Assembly (NCBI GenBank): GCA_946407975.1
Contig: CAMJQC010000012.1
Location: 1 to 55,949, forward strand
Origin: an uncultured Bacteroidales bacterium
GTDB taxonomy: Bacteria > Bacteroidota > Bacteroidia > Bacteroidales > F082
Length of the DNA stretch: 55,949 bases
Direction of reading: 5' to 3'
The notes below the pieces were generated by a model. It was not told the DNA's origin. It saw only the letters and a list, made by a program, of their open reading frames with translations, and made no database searches. The position numbers and the translations under genes were made by a program. Numbering within the stretch: the stretch's first letter is position 1; every line of letters starts with the position of its first letter. Shown here piece after piece: positions 8,925-17,633 of this stretch.

Positions 8925-10004
8925 ATGAAGATAATAGATAGGTATATATTCAAGAAATTCATCGGCACGTTTTTCTTTGCAATTTCGTTGCTGATTGTCA
9001 TCGTCATTATCTTCGATCTGTCGGAGAATATTGACAGTTTCTTGAAACACGACGCACCTTGGCAACGGGTGTTGGTCGATTATTACATCACATCCATACC
9101 CTATTATATCAACCTTTTCATTTATCTGTTTACCTTTATCGCAGTAGTTTTCTTTACTTCAAAGATGGCGTCGCGGAGTGAGGTAGTAGCCATTCTAAGT
9201 AGTGGCATCAGTTTTTGGCGCTTCCTTTATCCTTATATGCTGGCGGCAGTTTTTTTGGCAGTCATGTCGCTTTATTTTGGTAATTTTTTGATTCCAAGGA
9301 CCAATGAGATTCGCCGGGCCTTTAAGGACGAATATATGGAGAAACTGACACATAGCAATGGCCGCAATATTCATGTGCAGATTGCCAAAAATGAGTATGT
9401 TTATATAGAGACGTACAATATCCGCAAGGATGTTGGGTATAAGTTTTCCTGGGAAAAGTATGATGACAATGAATTGAAATTCAAGATCATGGCTGACATC
9501 ATCTATCACGATTCCGTTGTGCCAAACAAGTGGCGTATCGATAATTACACGAAACGTTATATCCAAGGGGATCAGGAATATATCGTGCATGGAAGGAATC
9601 TGGATACGGTCTTGAATCTGACTCCGAACGATTTGTACAGCATGAAGGAGGACTTTGAGGAGATGAATTATTTTGAACTGCGCGACCATATTGCCAATAT
9701 GAAAGCCAAAGGCTCACAAGGGGTGAAAGCCTATGAGGTCGAGATGCAGCAACGCATGGCCTCTCCGGCAGCTGTCATTATTCTGACTTTGATAGGTGCG
9801 GCATTGTCAAGCCGGAAAATTAGAGGTGGAATGGGCATGCACTTGGGTATAGGTATTGCCATAGCGTTTTCGTACATCCTTTTTATGCAGATATCTAAAT
9901 CCTTCGCTATCTCAGGCAACCTATCTCCTGCACTCGCTTCGTGGATTCCCAACCTAATCTTTTGTGCCGTAGGCGTTTACCTTTTAATAAAGGCCCCGAA
10001 ATGA
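8925..10004 (+). CDS. lptG: LptG/LptF-type LPS transport permease (YjgP/YjgQ family)
   Basis: A 359-residue inner-membrane protein of the YjgP/YjgQ family, part of the ABC complex that extracts lipopolysaccharide for export. Three N-terminal helices (about 12-33, 55-80, 100-122) include the family pattern YYITSIPYYINLFIYLFTF and the coupling region SRSEVVAILSSGISFWRFL. A periplasmic beta-rich domain (about 125-270) and three C-terminal helices follow. The LptF/LptG choice is made by position as a single gene and is not certain. The ATG follows the tgt stop without a gap, so the two are co-translated. Confidence 0.85.
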   Translation: MKIIDRYIFKKFIGTFFFAISLLIVIVIIFDLSENIDSFLKHDAPWQRVLVDYYITSIPYYINLFIYLFTFIAVVFFTSKMASRSEVVAILSSGISFWRFLYPYMLAAVFLAVMSLYFGNFLIPRTNEIRRAFKDEYMEKLTHSNGRNIHVQIAKNEYVYIETYNIRKDVGYKFSWEKYDDNELKFKIMADIIYHDSVVPNKWRIDNYTKRYIQGDQEYIVHGRNLDTVLNLTPNDLYSMKEDFEEMNYFELRDHIANMKAKGSQGVKAYEVEMQQRMASPAAVIILTLIGAALSSRKIRGGMGMHLGIGIAIAFSYILFMQISKSFAISGNLSPALASWIPNLIFCAVGVYLLIKAPK

Positions 10005-10021
10005 TAATTCTTAAGAATTAT
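10004..10021. repeat. 18-bp perfect palindrome at the end of lptG
   Basis: ATAATTCTTAAGAATTAT reads the same on both strands and begins at the last base of the lptG stop codon. TTTGCCCTTTTTT follows. It could be a weak terminator or a protein-binding site; no other copy was noticed. Confidence 0.5.
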
Positions 10022-10121
10022 TTGCCCTTTTTTAGGATTATTTTTTTACTTTAGCAGATTGAATTCAAAGACCCTTTTTCGGTCGCAATGAAATTAGGTT
10101 GTACGATCAAATTGATACGTT

Positions 10122-10733
10122 ATGCACATCGCTATTGCCGGTAATATCGGCTCTGGGAAGACGACTCTGACGGGTTTGCTTGCCAAACATTTTAACTGGA
10201 CGCCTCACTATGAGGAAGTTGAACATAATCCTTATCTCGACAGCTTTTATGAGGATATGCAACGCTGGTCGTTCAATATCCAGATTTTTTTTCTTAACAG
10301 CCGTTTCCGTCAGGTGATGGACATCCGAAATAGTGGTAAGGATGTTATCCAGGATCGTACCATTTACGAAGATGCCAACATTTTTGCGGCCAACCTTTTT
10401 TCCATGGGATTGATGGAGGAACGCGACTTCGATAATTACAAGTCGCTCTTCGAATTGATGACGAAGTTTCTCCAGCCGCCCGATTTGTTGATTTACCTGC
10501 GTGCTTCGGTGCCAACCCTGATTCGCCATATTGCCAAACGTAATCGAGATTTTGAACAGTCAATAAGCATCAGCTATCTGACAAATTTGAATGAGCGCTA
10601 CGAAGAGTGGATCAAGAACTACACAGAAGGCAAACTGCTCATCATTGATACGGACGAGATAGAATTGGAAAACCCAGAAGATTTAGGAAAAATCGTAGAT
10701 AAAATAGAAGCTTCCTTGCACGGATTATTCTGA
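10122..10733 (+). CDS. Deoxynucleoside kinase (dAK/dCK/dGK family)
   Basis: A 203-residue cytoplasmic kinase that phosphorylates deoxynucleosides for salvage. It has the P-loop GNIGSGKTT (residues 7-15), the substrate-site region SFNIQIFFLNSRF, the DRT motif in QDRTIYEDANIFA (about 85) and the arginine-rich lid IRHIAKRNRDFEQ. The size is usual for the family. Which deoxynucleoside it prefers cannot be read from the sequence. It is followed two bases later by kdsB and is probably the first gene of a five-gene run. Confidence 0.9.
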   Translation: MHIAIAGNIGSGKTTLTGLLAKHFNWTPHYEEVEHNPYLDSFYEDMQRWSFNIQIFFLNSRFRQVMDIRNSGKDVIQDRTIYEDANIFAANLFSMGLMEERDFDNYKSLFELMTKFLQPPDLLIYLRASVPTLIRHIAKRNRDFEQSISISYLTNLNERYEEWIKNYTEGKLLIIDTDEIELENPEDLGKIVDKIEASLHGLF

Positions 10734-10735
10734 AA

Positions 10736-11491
10736 ATGAAGATATTGGGTGTTATACCAGCACGTTATGCATCATCCCGTTTCCCTGGAAAACCATTGGC
10801 AAAGATTCTAGGGAAAACGATGATCGGTCGTGTTTACGAACAGGCGTCAAAGTCTAGGCTTGATGCTCTGGTAGTGGCCACGGATGATGTGCGTATAGCG
10901 GACGAAGTGATGGAGTTTGGTGGCCGATATGTGATGACAGACCCTAACCATCGCAGTGGCACTGACCGTTGCCGTGAAGCTCTTGACCTTATGGACGGGC
11001 GGTTTGATGCGGTGATCAATATTCAAGGTGATGAGCCTTTTATCGACCCGAAACAGATTAACCTTTTGTGTGAGTTGATAGGTCGGGACGACACGTCATT
11101 AGCGTCACTTGCCAAACGGATCGATAATGAAGACGAATTGTTTAGTCCCAATACGGTCAAAGTCGTAATGGCTAATGATGGTCGGGCGCTGTATTTCAGC
11201 CGGAATCCGATTCCGTTTTTGCGGCAAGTGGACCAAAAAGAATGGTTGGAGAAAGGCGTTTTTTATAAACATATCGGCATCTATGCTTATAAAGCGGAAA
11301 TGTTAAGGCTGATGACGCTGCTGCCGCCTTCGTCTTTGGAAGTCTCGGAATCGTTGGAGCAGTTGCGCTGGCTTGAGAACGGCTATTCCATCAGAATGGG
11401 TCTTACGGATGTAGAAGGCATTTCAATTGATGTGCCTGACGATTTGGTCAGAGCCGAGGCTTTTGCCAAAACGCTAAATGATAATGATTAA
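10736..11491 (+). CDS. kdsB: 3-deoxy-manno-octulosonate cytidylyltransferase
   Basis: A 251-residue CMP-Kdo synthetase that activates Kdo with CTP for the inner core of lipopolysaccharide. The N-terminal nucleotide motif is VIPARYASSRFPGKPL (residues 6-21). NIQGDEPFI (about 98-106) carries the metal-binding Asp, and YFSRNPIPF and HIGIYAYK are further family motifs. The length is normal. Its presence shows that the organism makes Kdo-containing LPS. It starts two bases after the kinase stop and ends 11 bases before the next ATG. Confidence 0.96.
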   Translation: MKILGVIPARYASSRFPGKPLAKILGKTMIGRVYEQASKSRLDALVVATDDVRIADEVMEFGGRYVMTDPNHRSGTDRCREALDLMDGRFDAVINIQGDEPFIDPKQINLLCELIGRDDTSLASLAKRIDNEDELFSPNTVKVVMANDGRALYFSRNPIPFLRQVDQKEWLEKGVFYKHIGIYAYKAEMLRLMTLLPPSSLEVSESLEQLRWLENGYSIRMGLTDVEGISIDVPDDLVRAEAFAKTLNDND

Positions 11492-11502
11492 ACAGACAAA
11501 GC

Positions 11503-12606
11503 ATGATTTCAATTGCTGAATCCATATCCGACCTGCTATATCAGAACGATGTCTTAGTCGTCCCTGGATTAGGAGCGTTTTTACGGCAAAATGGACCTGC
11601 CAAAGTGAATATGGTCACCCATCGGCTTGAAAAGCCATCAGCCGTGTTGCAGTTTGATCCGAATCTTAGGGAAGACAATGACGTGATAGCGAATTATTTT
11701 TCCAGCATGAATGATGTCTCTTTGGAGGAAGCAAGGAAGTTGCTGCTCATGTTTGTCTCCGACTGTTTCAATCGCATGAAGGAAGGTAAAACGGTTAGTT
11801 TAGCGGGTGTTGGCACTTTGAAGTTCGATGCGGACCAGGAAATTGTGTTTGAACAGGACCCCGATGTAAACTACAATGCCGATGCTTTTGGCTTGACAGA
11901 CTTTACCGTCACACCAGCTTTCAAATCGAAGACGAAAGATGAAATTAGAGAAGAGATCGCCAAACAGCAGAAAGACAAGAATACGCCTGTTACTGTAGAT
12001 AGAAAAGAGATACATAAGGATGATCAGCAGAAACGGAGGTTTCCTTGGTGGATTTTCAAGCTCTTGCTGGTGTTAGTCGCAGTTGCTTTAATCCTATGGT
12101 ATTTAGGCTATTTTAGTTTGGATGAATGGTTTAAGGGGAAGAAACCTGTTGAGCCGACTGTCACGACACAACCGATAAAACCCGAAGTGTCTTCCAAGGC
12201 TGTGGTTGACACGATTCCTGTTGACAGCACGGGCTTGGGATCCTTGCCCGTCCCCGCCGTTGATACGCTTCATGAGGCAAAAGCTTCGGTTGATACAGAT
12301 ATGTCTGCCTCATCTGTTCAAGACGAGCCTTCTATCACGCCGGATCAACCCGTTATGCCAGATTCGGTCGAAGGTGCCGTGCTGATAATTGGGGGCTGTT
12401 TTTCTCGTGAGGAGAATGCGCTGAAACAGGTGAATCAGCTGATAGAAAACGGATACACAAAAGCTTTTGTTCAACAGAGAGGTAAACTGTGGGACGTATG
12501 TTATGGACGTTATGCCTCTGAGGAAGAAGCGACGGATGCTTTGCGTGAGATCCGAAAGAATACCAATGCAAAGGCTTGGATACTCAAACCCAAATCGAAC
12601 AGATAG
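11503..12606 (+). CDS. HU-CCDC81/SPOR domain membrane protein
   Basis: A 367-residue protein with three parts. Residues 1-150 resemble the bacterial HU-CCDC81 domain pair (ISDLLYQNDVLVVPGLGAFL, then VSLAGVGTLKFD). A membrane helix lies at about 178-200 (WWIFKLLLVLVAVALILWYL). A Pro/Thr/Val-rich linker leads to a C-terminal SPOR domain (about 285-360, VLIIGGCFSREENALKQVNQ), a fold that binds denuded septal peptidoglycan. The N-terminal domain should be cytoplasmic and the SPOR domain periplasmic. A role at the division site is inference from SPOR. It is embedded between kdsB and trmB in one operon-like run. Confidence 0.85.
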   Translation: MISIAESISDLLYQNDVLVVPGLGAFLRQNGPAKVNMVTHRLEKPSAVLQFDPNLREDNDVIANYFSSMNDVSLEEARKLLLMFVSDCFNRMKEGKTVSLAGVGTLKFDADQEIVFEQDPDVNYNADAFGLTDFTVTPAFKSKTKDEIREEIAKQQKDKNTPVTVDRKEIHKDDQQKRRFPWWIFKLLLVLVAVALILWYLGYFSLDEWFKGKKPVEPTVTTQPIKPEVSSKAVVDTIPVDSTGLGSLPVPAVDTLHEAKASVDTDMSASSVQDEPSITPDQPVMPDSVEGAVLIIGGCFSREENALKQVNQLIENGYTKAFVQQRGKLWDVCYGRYASEEEATDALREIRKNTNAKAWILKPKSNR

Positions 12607-12614
12607 GATCAGTT

Positions 12615-13304
12615 ATGTCAAAGAAAAACAAATTGGAGCGATTCGCAGAGAACAAAACATTTGACAATTTGTTCGAATACAGTTATGAACGTATCATGTC
12701 GGAAGGCTTTCCCCTTCAGGGCAGATGGAATGAGGATTTTTTTCATAATGACAATCCGATAGTGCTGGAATTGGGCTGTGGTAAAGGAGAATATACTGTC
12801 GGACTGGCGCGCATGCATCCTGAAGTCAATTATATCGGTGTTGATATCAAAGGCGCCCGCATCTGGCGCGGTTTAAAGCAGTCCAACGAAGAAAAAATGG
12901 GCAATGTGGCTTTTATTCGTGCGCGTATTGACCAAATTGAGCATTTCTTTGGCCCCAATGAAGTAAACGAGATTTGGGTCACTTTTCCTGATCCTCATCC
13001 TGGAGAGGGAGAACGTAATGCCAGACACCGCCTTACTTCTCCTGAGTTCCTACAACGTTACCGCAAGATCGTTCGTCCCGATGGCTTGCTGAATCTGAAG
13101 ACGGACAGTCCTATCATGTACGATTTTACCTTGCATAATGTCATAGAACCGCAGGGTTTGAAACTCCTATATGCCACCAATGATCTTTATGCTGATAAAG
13201 CTGACATGGAGGTAAAACGTATCCGTACCTTTTACGAACAGATGTGGCTTGATCAAGGCCTTACCATCAAATACCTTAGGTTTTACATCAATCCGCAATC
13301 TTAA
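12615..13304 (+). CDS. trmB: tRNA (guanine-N7)-methyltransferase
   Basis: A 229-residue SAM-dependent enzyme that makes m7G46 in tRNA. Motifs: [15 protein letters not shown] (SAM site, about 54-68), [14 protein letters not shown], and [18 protein letters not shown], the TrmB variant of FPDPWPKKRH. An in-frame ATG at 12576 would add 13 residues and overlap the SPOR gene by 31 bases; the ATG at 12615 gives [16 protein letters not shown], the usual N-terminus of Bacteroidota homologues, and is chosen. Confidence 0.94.
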   Translation: MSKKNKLERFAENKTFDNLFEYSYERIMSEGFPLQGRWNEDFFHNDNPIVLELGCGKGEYTVGLARMHPEVNYIGVDIKGARIWRGLKQSNEEKMGNVAFIRARIDQIEHFFGPNEVNEIWVTFPDPHPGEGERNARHRLTSPEFLQRYRKIVRPDGLLNLKTDSPIMYDFTLHNVIEPQGLKLLYATNDLYADKADMEVKRIRTFYEQMWLDQGLTIKYLRFYINPQS

Positions 13305-13342
13305 TAAAAACAACAGCTGGAATAGAATTAAAGATTATCAAT

Positions 13343-14854
13343 ATGTATACTGAAGACAGACAATTGTATTTGGCTCACTGCGATAATGGGCCGATTTATA
13401 TGTTGGGCAATATGGCCAATCGCCATGGTCTGATTGCTGGTGCGACGGGCACGGGCAAGACCGTCACCTTACAAGTTATTGCAGAGTCTTTCTGCCAAGC
13501 AGGTGTTCCATGTTTTATGGCTGATATGAAAGGCGACCTTTCTGGTATTAGCCAAGCTGGGGCGATGAGTGGATTCATTGAAAAACGTTGCCCTGAATTT
13601 GGCATTACCGATCCCCAGTTCCAAGGTTGCCCGACTCGTTTCTTCGACGTGTTTGGCGAACAAGGACATCCTCTCCGAGCGACTATTTCAGATATGGGCC
13701 CACAACTGCTTTCGCGTCTGCTTGACTTGAACGAGACCCAAACAGGCATCCTCAACATCGTATTTAAGATTGCAGATGACCAGGGATTATTACTCGTCGA
13801 CATGAAGGATCTTCGCCTTATGTTGGATTATGTGGCTAAAAATGCCAAGGAGTTTACCACCAACTATGGCAATATCACCGCTCAAAGCGTTGGCGCCATT
13901 CAGCGTTCTTTGCTGGCCTTGGAAAGCCAAGGAGCAGATAAATTTTTTGGAGAGCCCGCTTTTAATGTCTTCGATTTCATTCAGACCGAAGGAGGAAAAG
14001 GCGTGATGAATGTGCTTGCCGCTGATAAACTGATGCTGAATCCTAAGCTTTATTCCACTTTCCTGCTTTGGCTCTTGAGCGAACTCTATGCCCAGTTGCC
14101 TGAAGTGGGAGACTTGGCTCTGCCAAAACTGATCTTCTTCTTCGACGAAGCACATATGCTTTTCAAGGACACGTCCAAAGCATTGGTGGATAAGATAGAG
14201 CAAGTGGTGCGCCTAATCCGTTCCAAAGGCGTAGGCGTGTATTTCATCACCCAATGCCCTGACGATATTCCAGAAAGCGTTCTGGGCCAGTTGGGAAACA
14301 GAGTGCAACATGCTTTGAGGGCCTATACGCCTAAAGACCAAAAGACGGTTAGGGCTGCTGCCCAGACTTTCCGTCCTAATCCCGCTTTTGACACAGAACA
14401 AGTGCTGCTCGAACTTGGAACCGGAGAAGCATTGGTTTCCTTCCTTGATGAAAAAGGTGCACCTTCCATTGTGGAAAGAGCCAAGATTTTGTTCCCCTTG
14501 AGCCAAATTGGACCCATTACCGATGAGCAGCGCCAACAGTTGATTCGTAGTTCCCGTATTTATGGCATTTACGACCGCGACTTTGACCGCGAAAGCGCTT
14601 ATGAAGTTTTGGTCGAAAGGCAGAAAAAGGAAGTGCAAAGAGCCGCAGAAGAAAAAAAGGAATTAGAGAAACGTAAGGCGGAAGAGAAAGCTCAAAAAGA
14701 AAAAGAGAAGGAGAAAAAGGCAAAAACCTCCAGTAAGAGAAAGAGTAAAAGTGCGTTGGAAAAAGCTGTTGGTTCTGCGGCCACGACGATTGGACGAAAA
14801 TTGGGCAATGAAATTATCAGATCTATCTTGGGTAATCTGGGTAGAAAGAGATAA
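13343..14854 (+). CDS. HerA-like ATPase, DUF853 family
   Basis: A 503-residue P-loop ATPase of the HerA/FtsK type annotated as DUF853. Walker A is [12 protein letters not shown] (about 32-43), followed by [11 protein letters not shown], and Walker B is [12 protein letters not shown] (about 265-276). [15 protein letters not shown] and the arginine-finger-like region [16 protein letters not shown] come next. The last 90 residues are a Lys/Glu-rich helix ending with a basic tail. HerA proteins translocate DNA, but the DUF853 subgroup has no firm role that I know of. It ends before a bidirectional terminator shared with pcm. Confidence 0.88.
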   Translation: MYTEDRQLYLAHCDNGPIYMLGNMANRHGLIAGATGTGKTVTLQVIAESFCQAGVPCFMADMKGDLSGISQAGAMSGFIEKRCPEFGITDPQFQGCPTRFFDVFGEQGHPLRATISDMGPQLLSRLLDLNETQTGILNIVFKIADDQGLLLVDMKDLRLMLDYVAKNAKEFTTNYGNITAQSVGAIQRSLLALESQGADKFFGEPAFNVFDFIQTEGGKGVMNVLAADKLMLNPKLYSTFLLWLLSELYAQLPEVGDLALPKLIFFFDEAHMLFKDTSKALVDKIEQVVRLIRSKGVGVYFITQCPDDIPESVLGQLGNRVQHALRAYTPKDQKTVRAAAQTFRPNPAFDTEQVLLELGTGEALVSFLDEKGAPSIVERAKILFPLSQIGPITDEQRQQLIRSSRIYGIYDRDFDRESAYEVLVERQKKEVQRAAEEKKELEKRKAEEKAQKEKEKEKKAKTSSKRKSKSALEKAVGSAATTIGRKLGNEIIRSILGNLGRKR

Positions 14855-14881
14855 TAATGCCCCTTATTCAAAAGACGGAAT

Positions 14882-14914
14882 TAGGGAACGACTTAATCGT
14901 TCCCTATTTCTTTT
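14882..14914. terminator. Bidirectional terminator between the HerA-like gene and pcm
   Basis: TAGGGAACGA (14882-14891) and TCGTTCCCTA (14897-14906) form a perfect 10-bp stem with a 5-base loop, followed by TTTCTTTT on the plus strand. The right arm and loop lie inside the last codons and stop of pcm (14893-14895), so the two genes end practically on the same hairpin. Confidence 0.85.
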
Positions 14915-15561
14915 AGCATCGGGACGAATTTAAAGTCACCGAACTCTTCTTGTTGGATCGTGCTGTCCGTCATTTTTGTGATGCGAAGCATTTTCTGGTG
15001 CTGTTCTTCATCGTTTTTATCCATCGGGATGACCATGACTCCGCCAGGCTTGAGTTGCTCCAAGAGTTTTTGCGGTATTTCGGGGGCGCCTGCCGTGATG
15101 ATGATACGGTCGAAAGGAGCATAGGTGGGAAGTCCTTCGAAGCCGTCACCTAAAAACGTCTTGATGTGGAAGGGTAACAGTTCCAGTATTTCTTTGGTCT
15201 TGAAAAACAGGTTGCGTTGTCGTTCGATGGTAAAGACCTTGGCACCCATAGCGGCGAGTACGCAGGCCTGATAACCGGAACCAGTGCCGATCTCGAGGAC
15301 TTTGAGACCTTTGGAAACGGAAAGGAGCTGCGTCTGAAATGCTACCGTCGAGGGTTGGGAAATGGTCTGCCCTGATCCGATAGGGAAAGCGATGTCTTGG
15401 TAAGCGAGCTCTTCAAAGGAGGTGTCAAGGAAAACGTGACGCGGCACTTCGTTGATGGCGGCGAGAACGGATTCGTCGCTGATGTTTTTTGTCCGCAGCA
15501 AATCAACAAGTTGCTTGCGCATGCCTTTGTGCCGGTAGCTGTCTTCCGTGTGGATGCTCAT
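14893..15561 (-). CDS. pcm: Protein-L-isoaspartate O-methyltransferase
   Basis: A 222-residue repair enzyme that methylates L-isoaspartyl residues of damaged proteins. Motifs: IGSGQTISQPSTVAFQTQLL, the SAM site VLEIGTGSGYQACVLA (about 88-103), and the post-motif region APFDRIIITAGAPEIPQKLL with LKPGGVMVIPM. The N-terminus (RHKGMRKQLVDLLRTKNI) is typical and the length is normal. A lone gene, convergent with the HerA-like gene and divergent from the oxidoreductase. Confidence 0.95.
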   Translation of the reverse strand: MSIHTEDSYRHKGMRKQLVDLLRTKNISDESVLAAINEVPRHVFLDTSFEELAYQDIAFPIGSGQTISQPSTVAFQTQLLSVSKGLKVLEIGTGSGYQACVLAAMGAKVFTIERQRNLFFKTKEILELLPFHIKTFLGDGFEGLPTYAPFDRIIITAGAPEIPQKLLEQLKPGGVMVIPMDKNDEEQHQKMLRITKMTDSTIQQEEFGDFKFVPMLKEIGND

Positions 15562-15610
15562 TTTCTGTGTTTGAGGTGCGAAATTACATCAAACCAAAGG
15601 ATAAAAAAAC

Positions 15611-15618
15611 TATTTTTG
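15611..15618 (+). promoter_or_regulatory. -7 promoter element for the oxidoreductase gene
   Basis: TATTTTTG matches TAnnTTTG exactly and ends 15 bases before the ATG at 15634, implying a very short 5' leader. This spacing supports the ATG at 15634 over upstream in-frame starts. Confidence 0.55.
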
Positions 15619-15633
15619 TCGAAATTTTTCATT

Positions 15634-16617
15634 ATGCTGAAAATAGGGGTTTTAGGCGCCGGGCATCTCGGCAGGATACATATCAATTGCCTTAAGCAGA
15701 TCGAACGGTATGAACTGGTCGGTTTCTTTGATCCTGCAAAGGAGACCGCCCAGGAAGTTGAAAAGGAGACGGGCGTCAGAAGTTTCGATTCCGTTGATTC
15801 CCTGATAGATGCTGTTGATGTGGTGGATATCGTGACACCTACGGTGCAGCATTTTGTCTGTGCTTCGAAAGCTCTGAAAAAAGCTAAACACGTTTTCATC
15901 GAGAAGCCCATTGTAGCTACGCCTGAAGAGGCCAACGCCCTCATCCGTATTGCCGAAGAGGCCAAAGTGAAGGTTCAGGTGGGACATGTGGAGCGCTTCA
16001 ATCCGGCTTTTGTCGCTGCCGAACCTTTCATTGGCGAGCCTTTGTTTGTTGAAGCACATCGTCTGGCGCTGTTTAATCCGCGCGGAACGGATGTCCCGGT
16101 CGTTCTTGACCTGATGGTCCATGACCTTGACATTTTGCTGGCGACGGTTAAGTCTCCTGTGGCGCATGTCAGCGCTAGCGGGGTGGCCATCGTGAGTCCG
16201 ACGCCCGATATCTGCAACGCCCGCATCGAGTTTGAAAATGGTACCGTGGCGAATCTCACGGCAAGTCGTATCTCTATGAAAAACATGAGGAAGATGCGCC
16301 TCTTCCAGCGCGATGCCTATATCACGGTGGACTATCTCGACAAAGTGACCGAGATTGTCCGCATCCACGACAATGTCGACCTCAGCAATCCGTTTGCCAT
16401 GACGCTCAATTTGCCTCATGGCGAGACAAAACAGATTACTTTTGAGAAACCCGAGATACAACAGATCAATGCTATCAAGACGGAATTGGAGTGTTTCTGG
16501 GATGCCATCGTGCACAATACGGTGCCCGTTGTCACGATAGAGGACGGAGTGCATGTGCTGAAGTTGGCTTACCGTATTCTTGAGGCCGTCAACGAGTCCA
16601 TTGCCAAGTACAAATAA
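15634..16617 (+). CDS. Gfo/Idh/MocA family oxidoreductase
   Basis: A 327-residue NAD(P)-dependent dehydrogenase. The Rossmann motif GVLGAGHLGRIHI is at residues 5-17, followed by the family motif FIEKPIVATPEEA (EKP, about 90) and HVERFNPAF, then the GFO C-terminal domain. The open frame extends upstream to 15397 across pcm, but the start at 15634 gives MLKIGVLGAGHLG and fits the promoter. The substrate is unknown; the downstream sugar-phosphate transferase suggests nucleotide-sugar chemistry, which is inference. Confidence 0.88.
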   Translation: MLKIGVLGAGHLGRIHINCLKQIERYELVGFFDPAKETAQEVEKETGVRSFDSVDSLIDAVDVVDIVTPTVQHFVCASKALKKAKHVFIEKPIVATPEEANALIRIAEEAKVKVQVGHVERFNPAFVAAEPFIGEPLFVEAHRLALFNPRGTDVPVVLDLMVHDLDILLATVKSPVAHVSASGVAIVSPTPDICNARIEFENGTVANLTASRISMKNMRKMRLFQRDAYITVDYLDKVTEIVRIHDNVDLSNPFAMTLNLPHGETKQITFEKPEIQQINAIKTELECFWDAIVHNTVPVVTIEDGVHVLKLAYRILEAVNESIAKYK

Positions 16618-16675
16618 AACTGTCTTTTTGTGCAATATATGTAACTTGGTTTCGTTCAAATTAAAAGTGCTAGCT

Positions 16676-17632
16676 ATGATTAAACTTTTTACGCGTTATA
16701 TTTTTCTTTGCCTTTTTTCAAGCCTTCTGTTTCTCCCTTCTTGCTATAAGTTTGAGAACGGACAGACAGTGCCGTCCTATATCCGCATTGATTCCGTAAA
16801 CTTGGAGTGCGATTACTTCACATATGGCGCTAACACCAGAAACATATCTGATGTATGGGTTTATGTCGATGACCAAATTGTCGGTTGCTTCGAGTTGCCT
16901 TCCACCTTTCCAGTGTTGAAAAAAGACTTCCATAAAGTTTCCGTCTATCCTGGCATTAAGGTTGACGGGAAAAGTTCGGCGAGAGCGCCCTATCCCTTTA
17001 TGAAGCCTTGCATATGGCAAGACCTTCGTTTGGTGGAAGATAGCATCATCTCGCTCTATCCGGTCTTCAACTATTATGATGTTCCGGATGTCAATTTGCG
17101 TTGGAGAGAAGATTTTGAACAAGGCACCATTTCTTTAAACGCTACCCCGCAAAGCGACACGAACATCATTCGTGTCAGTGGTTCAGAAGCCATGAACATC
17201 CCTTTATACTCTTCTTTCTCGGGAAAGATTCAACTGCCTCCTGATTCCCTTCATTTCACTGTGGCTTCGTTTGAAGAGATGACGGATCTCCCATCCGACA
17301 ACACCCCTTGCATGCTGGAATTGGATTACAACTGCAATGCTGACTTTACCGTTGGAGTTCTCGTTTGTGATAATTTCACTATTATTGAAAAGCCCTTGGT
17401 GACCGTTCAGGCCACCGATTCGGTAAATCTCGTCCCGAATAAATGGAAAAAGATTTATATCAATATCGGCCCGACCATCAGAGATAATAGGAATGCGGAT
17501 TATTACAAGATTTTCTTTACTTCCCGTGTTTACAAGACGATTTCAAATGACGGCACTACCCCTGTCGCACCAATTGACGCCGACCATGTACGTTATTACT
17601 ATTTTGACAACATTAAACTGATCTGCCGTTGA
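16676..17632 (+). CDS. Uncharacterised lipoprotein
   Basis: A 318-residue protein with a lipoprotein signal, MIKLFTRYIFLCLFSSLLFL followed by PSC (Cys23). The mature part is rich in beta-strand patterns and Asp/Tyr and ends FDNIKLICR. I do not recognise a named domain. The open frame begins at 16580, but only the ATG at 16676 places the lipobox correctly. The gene ends one base before the sugar-phosphate transferase start, so the two are probably co-translated, suggesting a role in the envelope or in polysaccharide display. Confidence 0.75.
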   Translation: MIKLFTRYIFLCLFSSLLFLPSCYKFENGQTVPSYIRIDSVNLECDYFTYGANTRNISDVWVYVDDQIVGCFELPSTFPVLKKDFHKVSVYPGIKVDGKSSARAPYPFMKPCIWQDLRLVEDSIISLYPVFNYYDVPDVNLRWREDFEQGTISLNATPQSDTNIIRVSGSEAMNIPLYSSFSGKIQLPPDSLHFTVASFEEMTDLPSDNTPCMLELDYNCNADFTVGVLVCDNFTIIEKPLVTVQATDSVNLVPNKWKKIYINIGPTIRDNRNADYYKIFFTSRVYKTISNDGTTPVAPIDADHVRYYYFDNIKLICR

Positions 17633-17633
17633 C

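Noticed and set aside
15652..16659. 335-codon minus-strand frame opposite the oxidoreductase
   Set aside because: The plus strand encodes an intact Gfo/Idh/MocA protein; the antisense frame has no recognisable motif.
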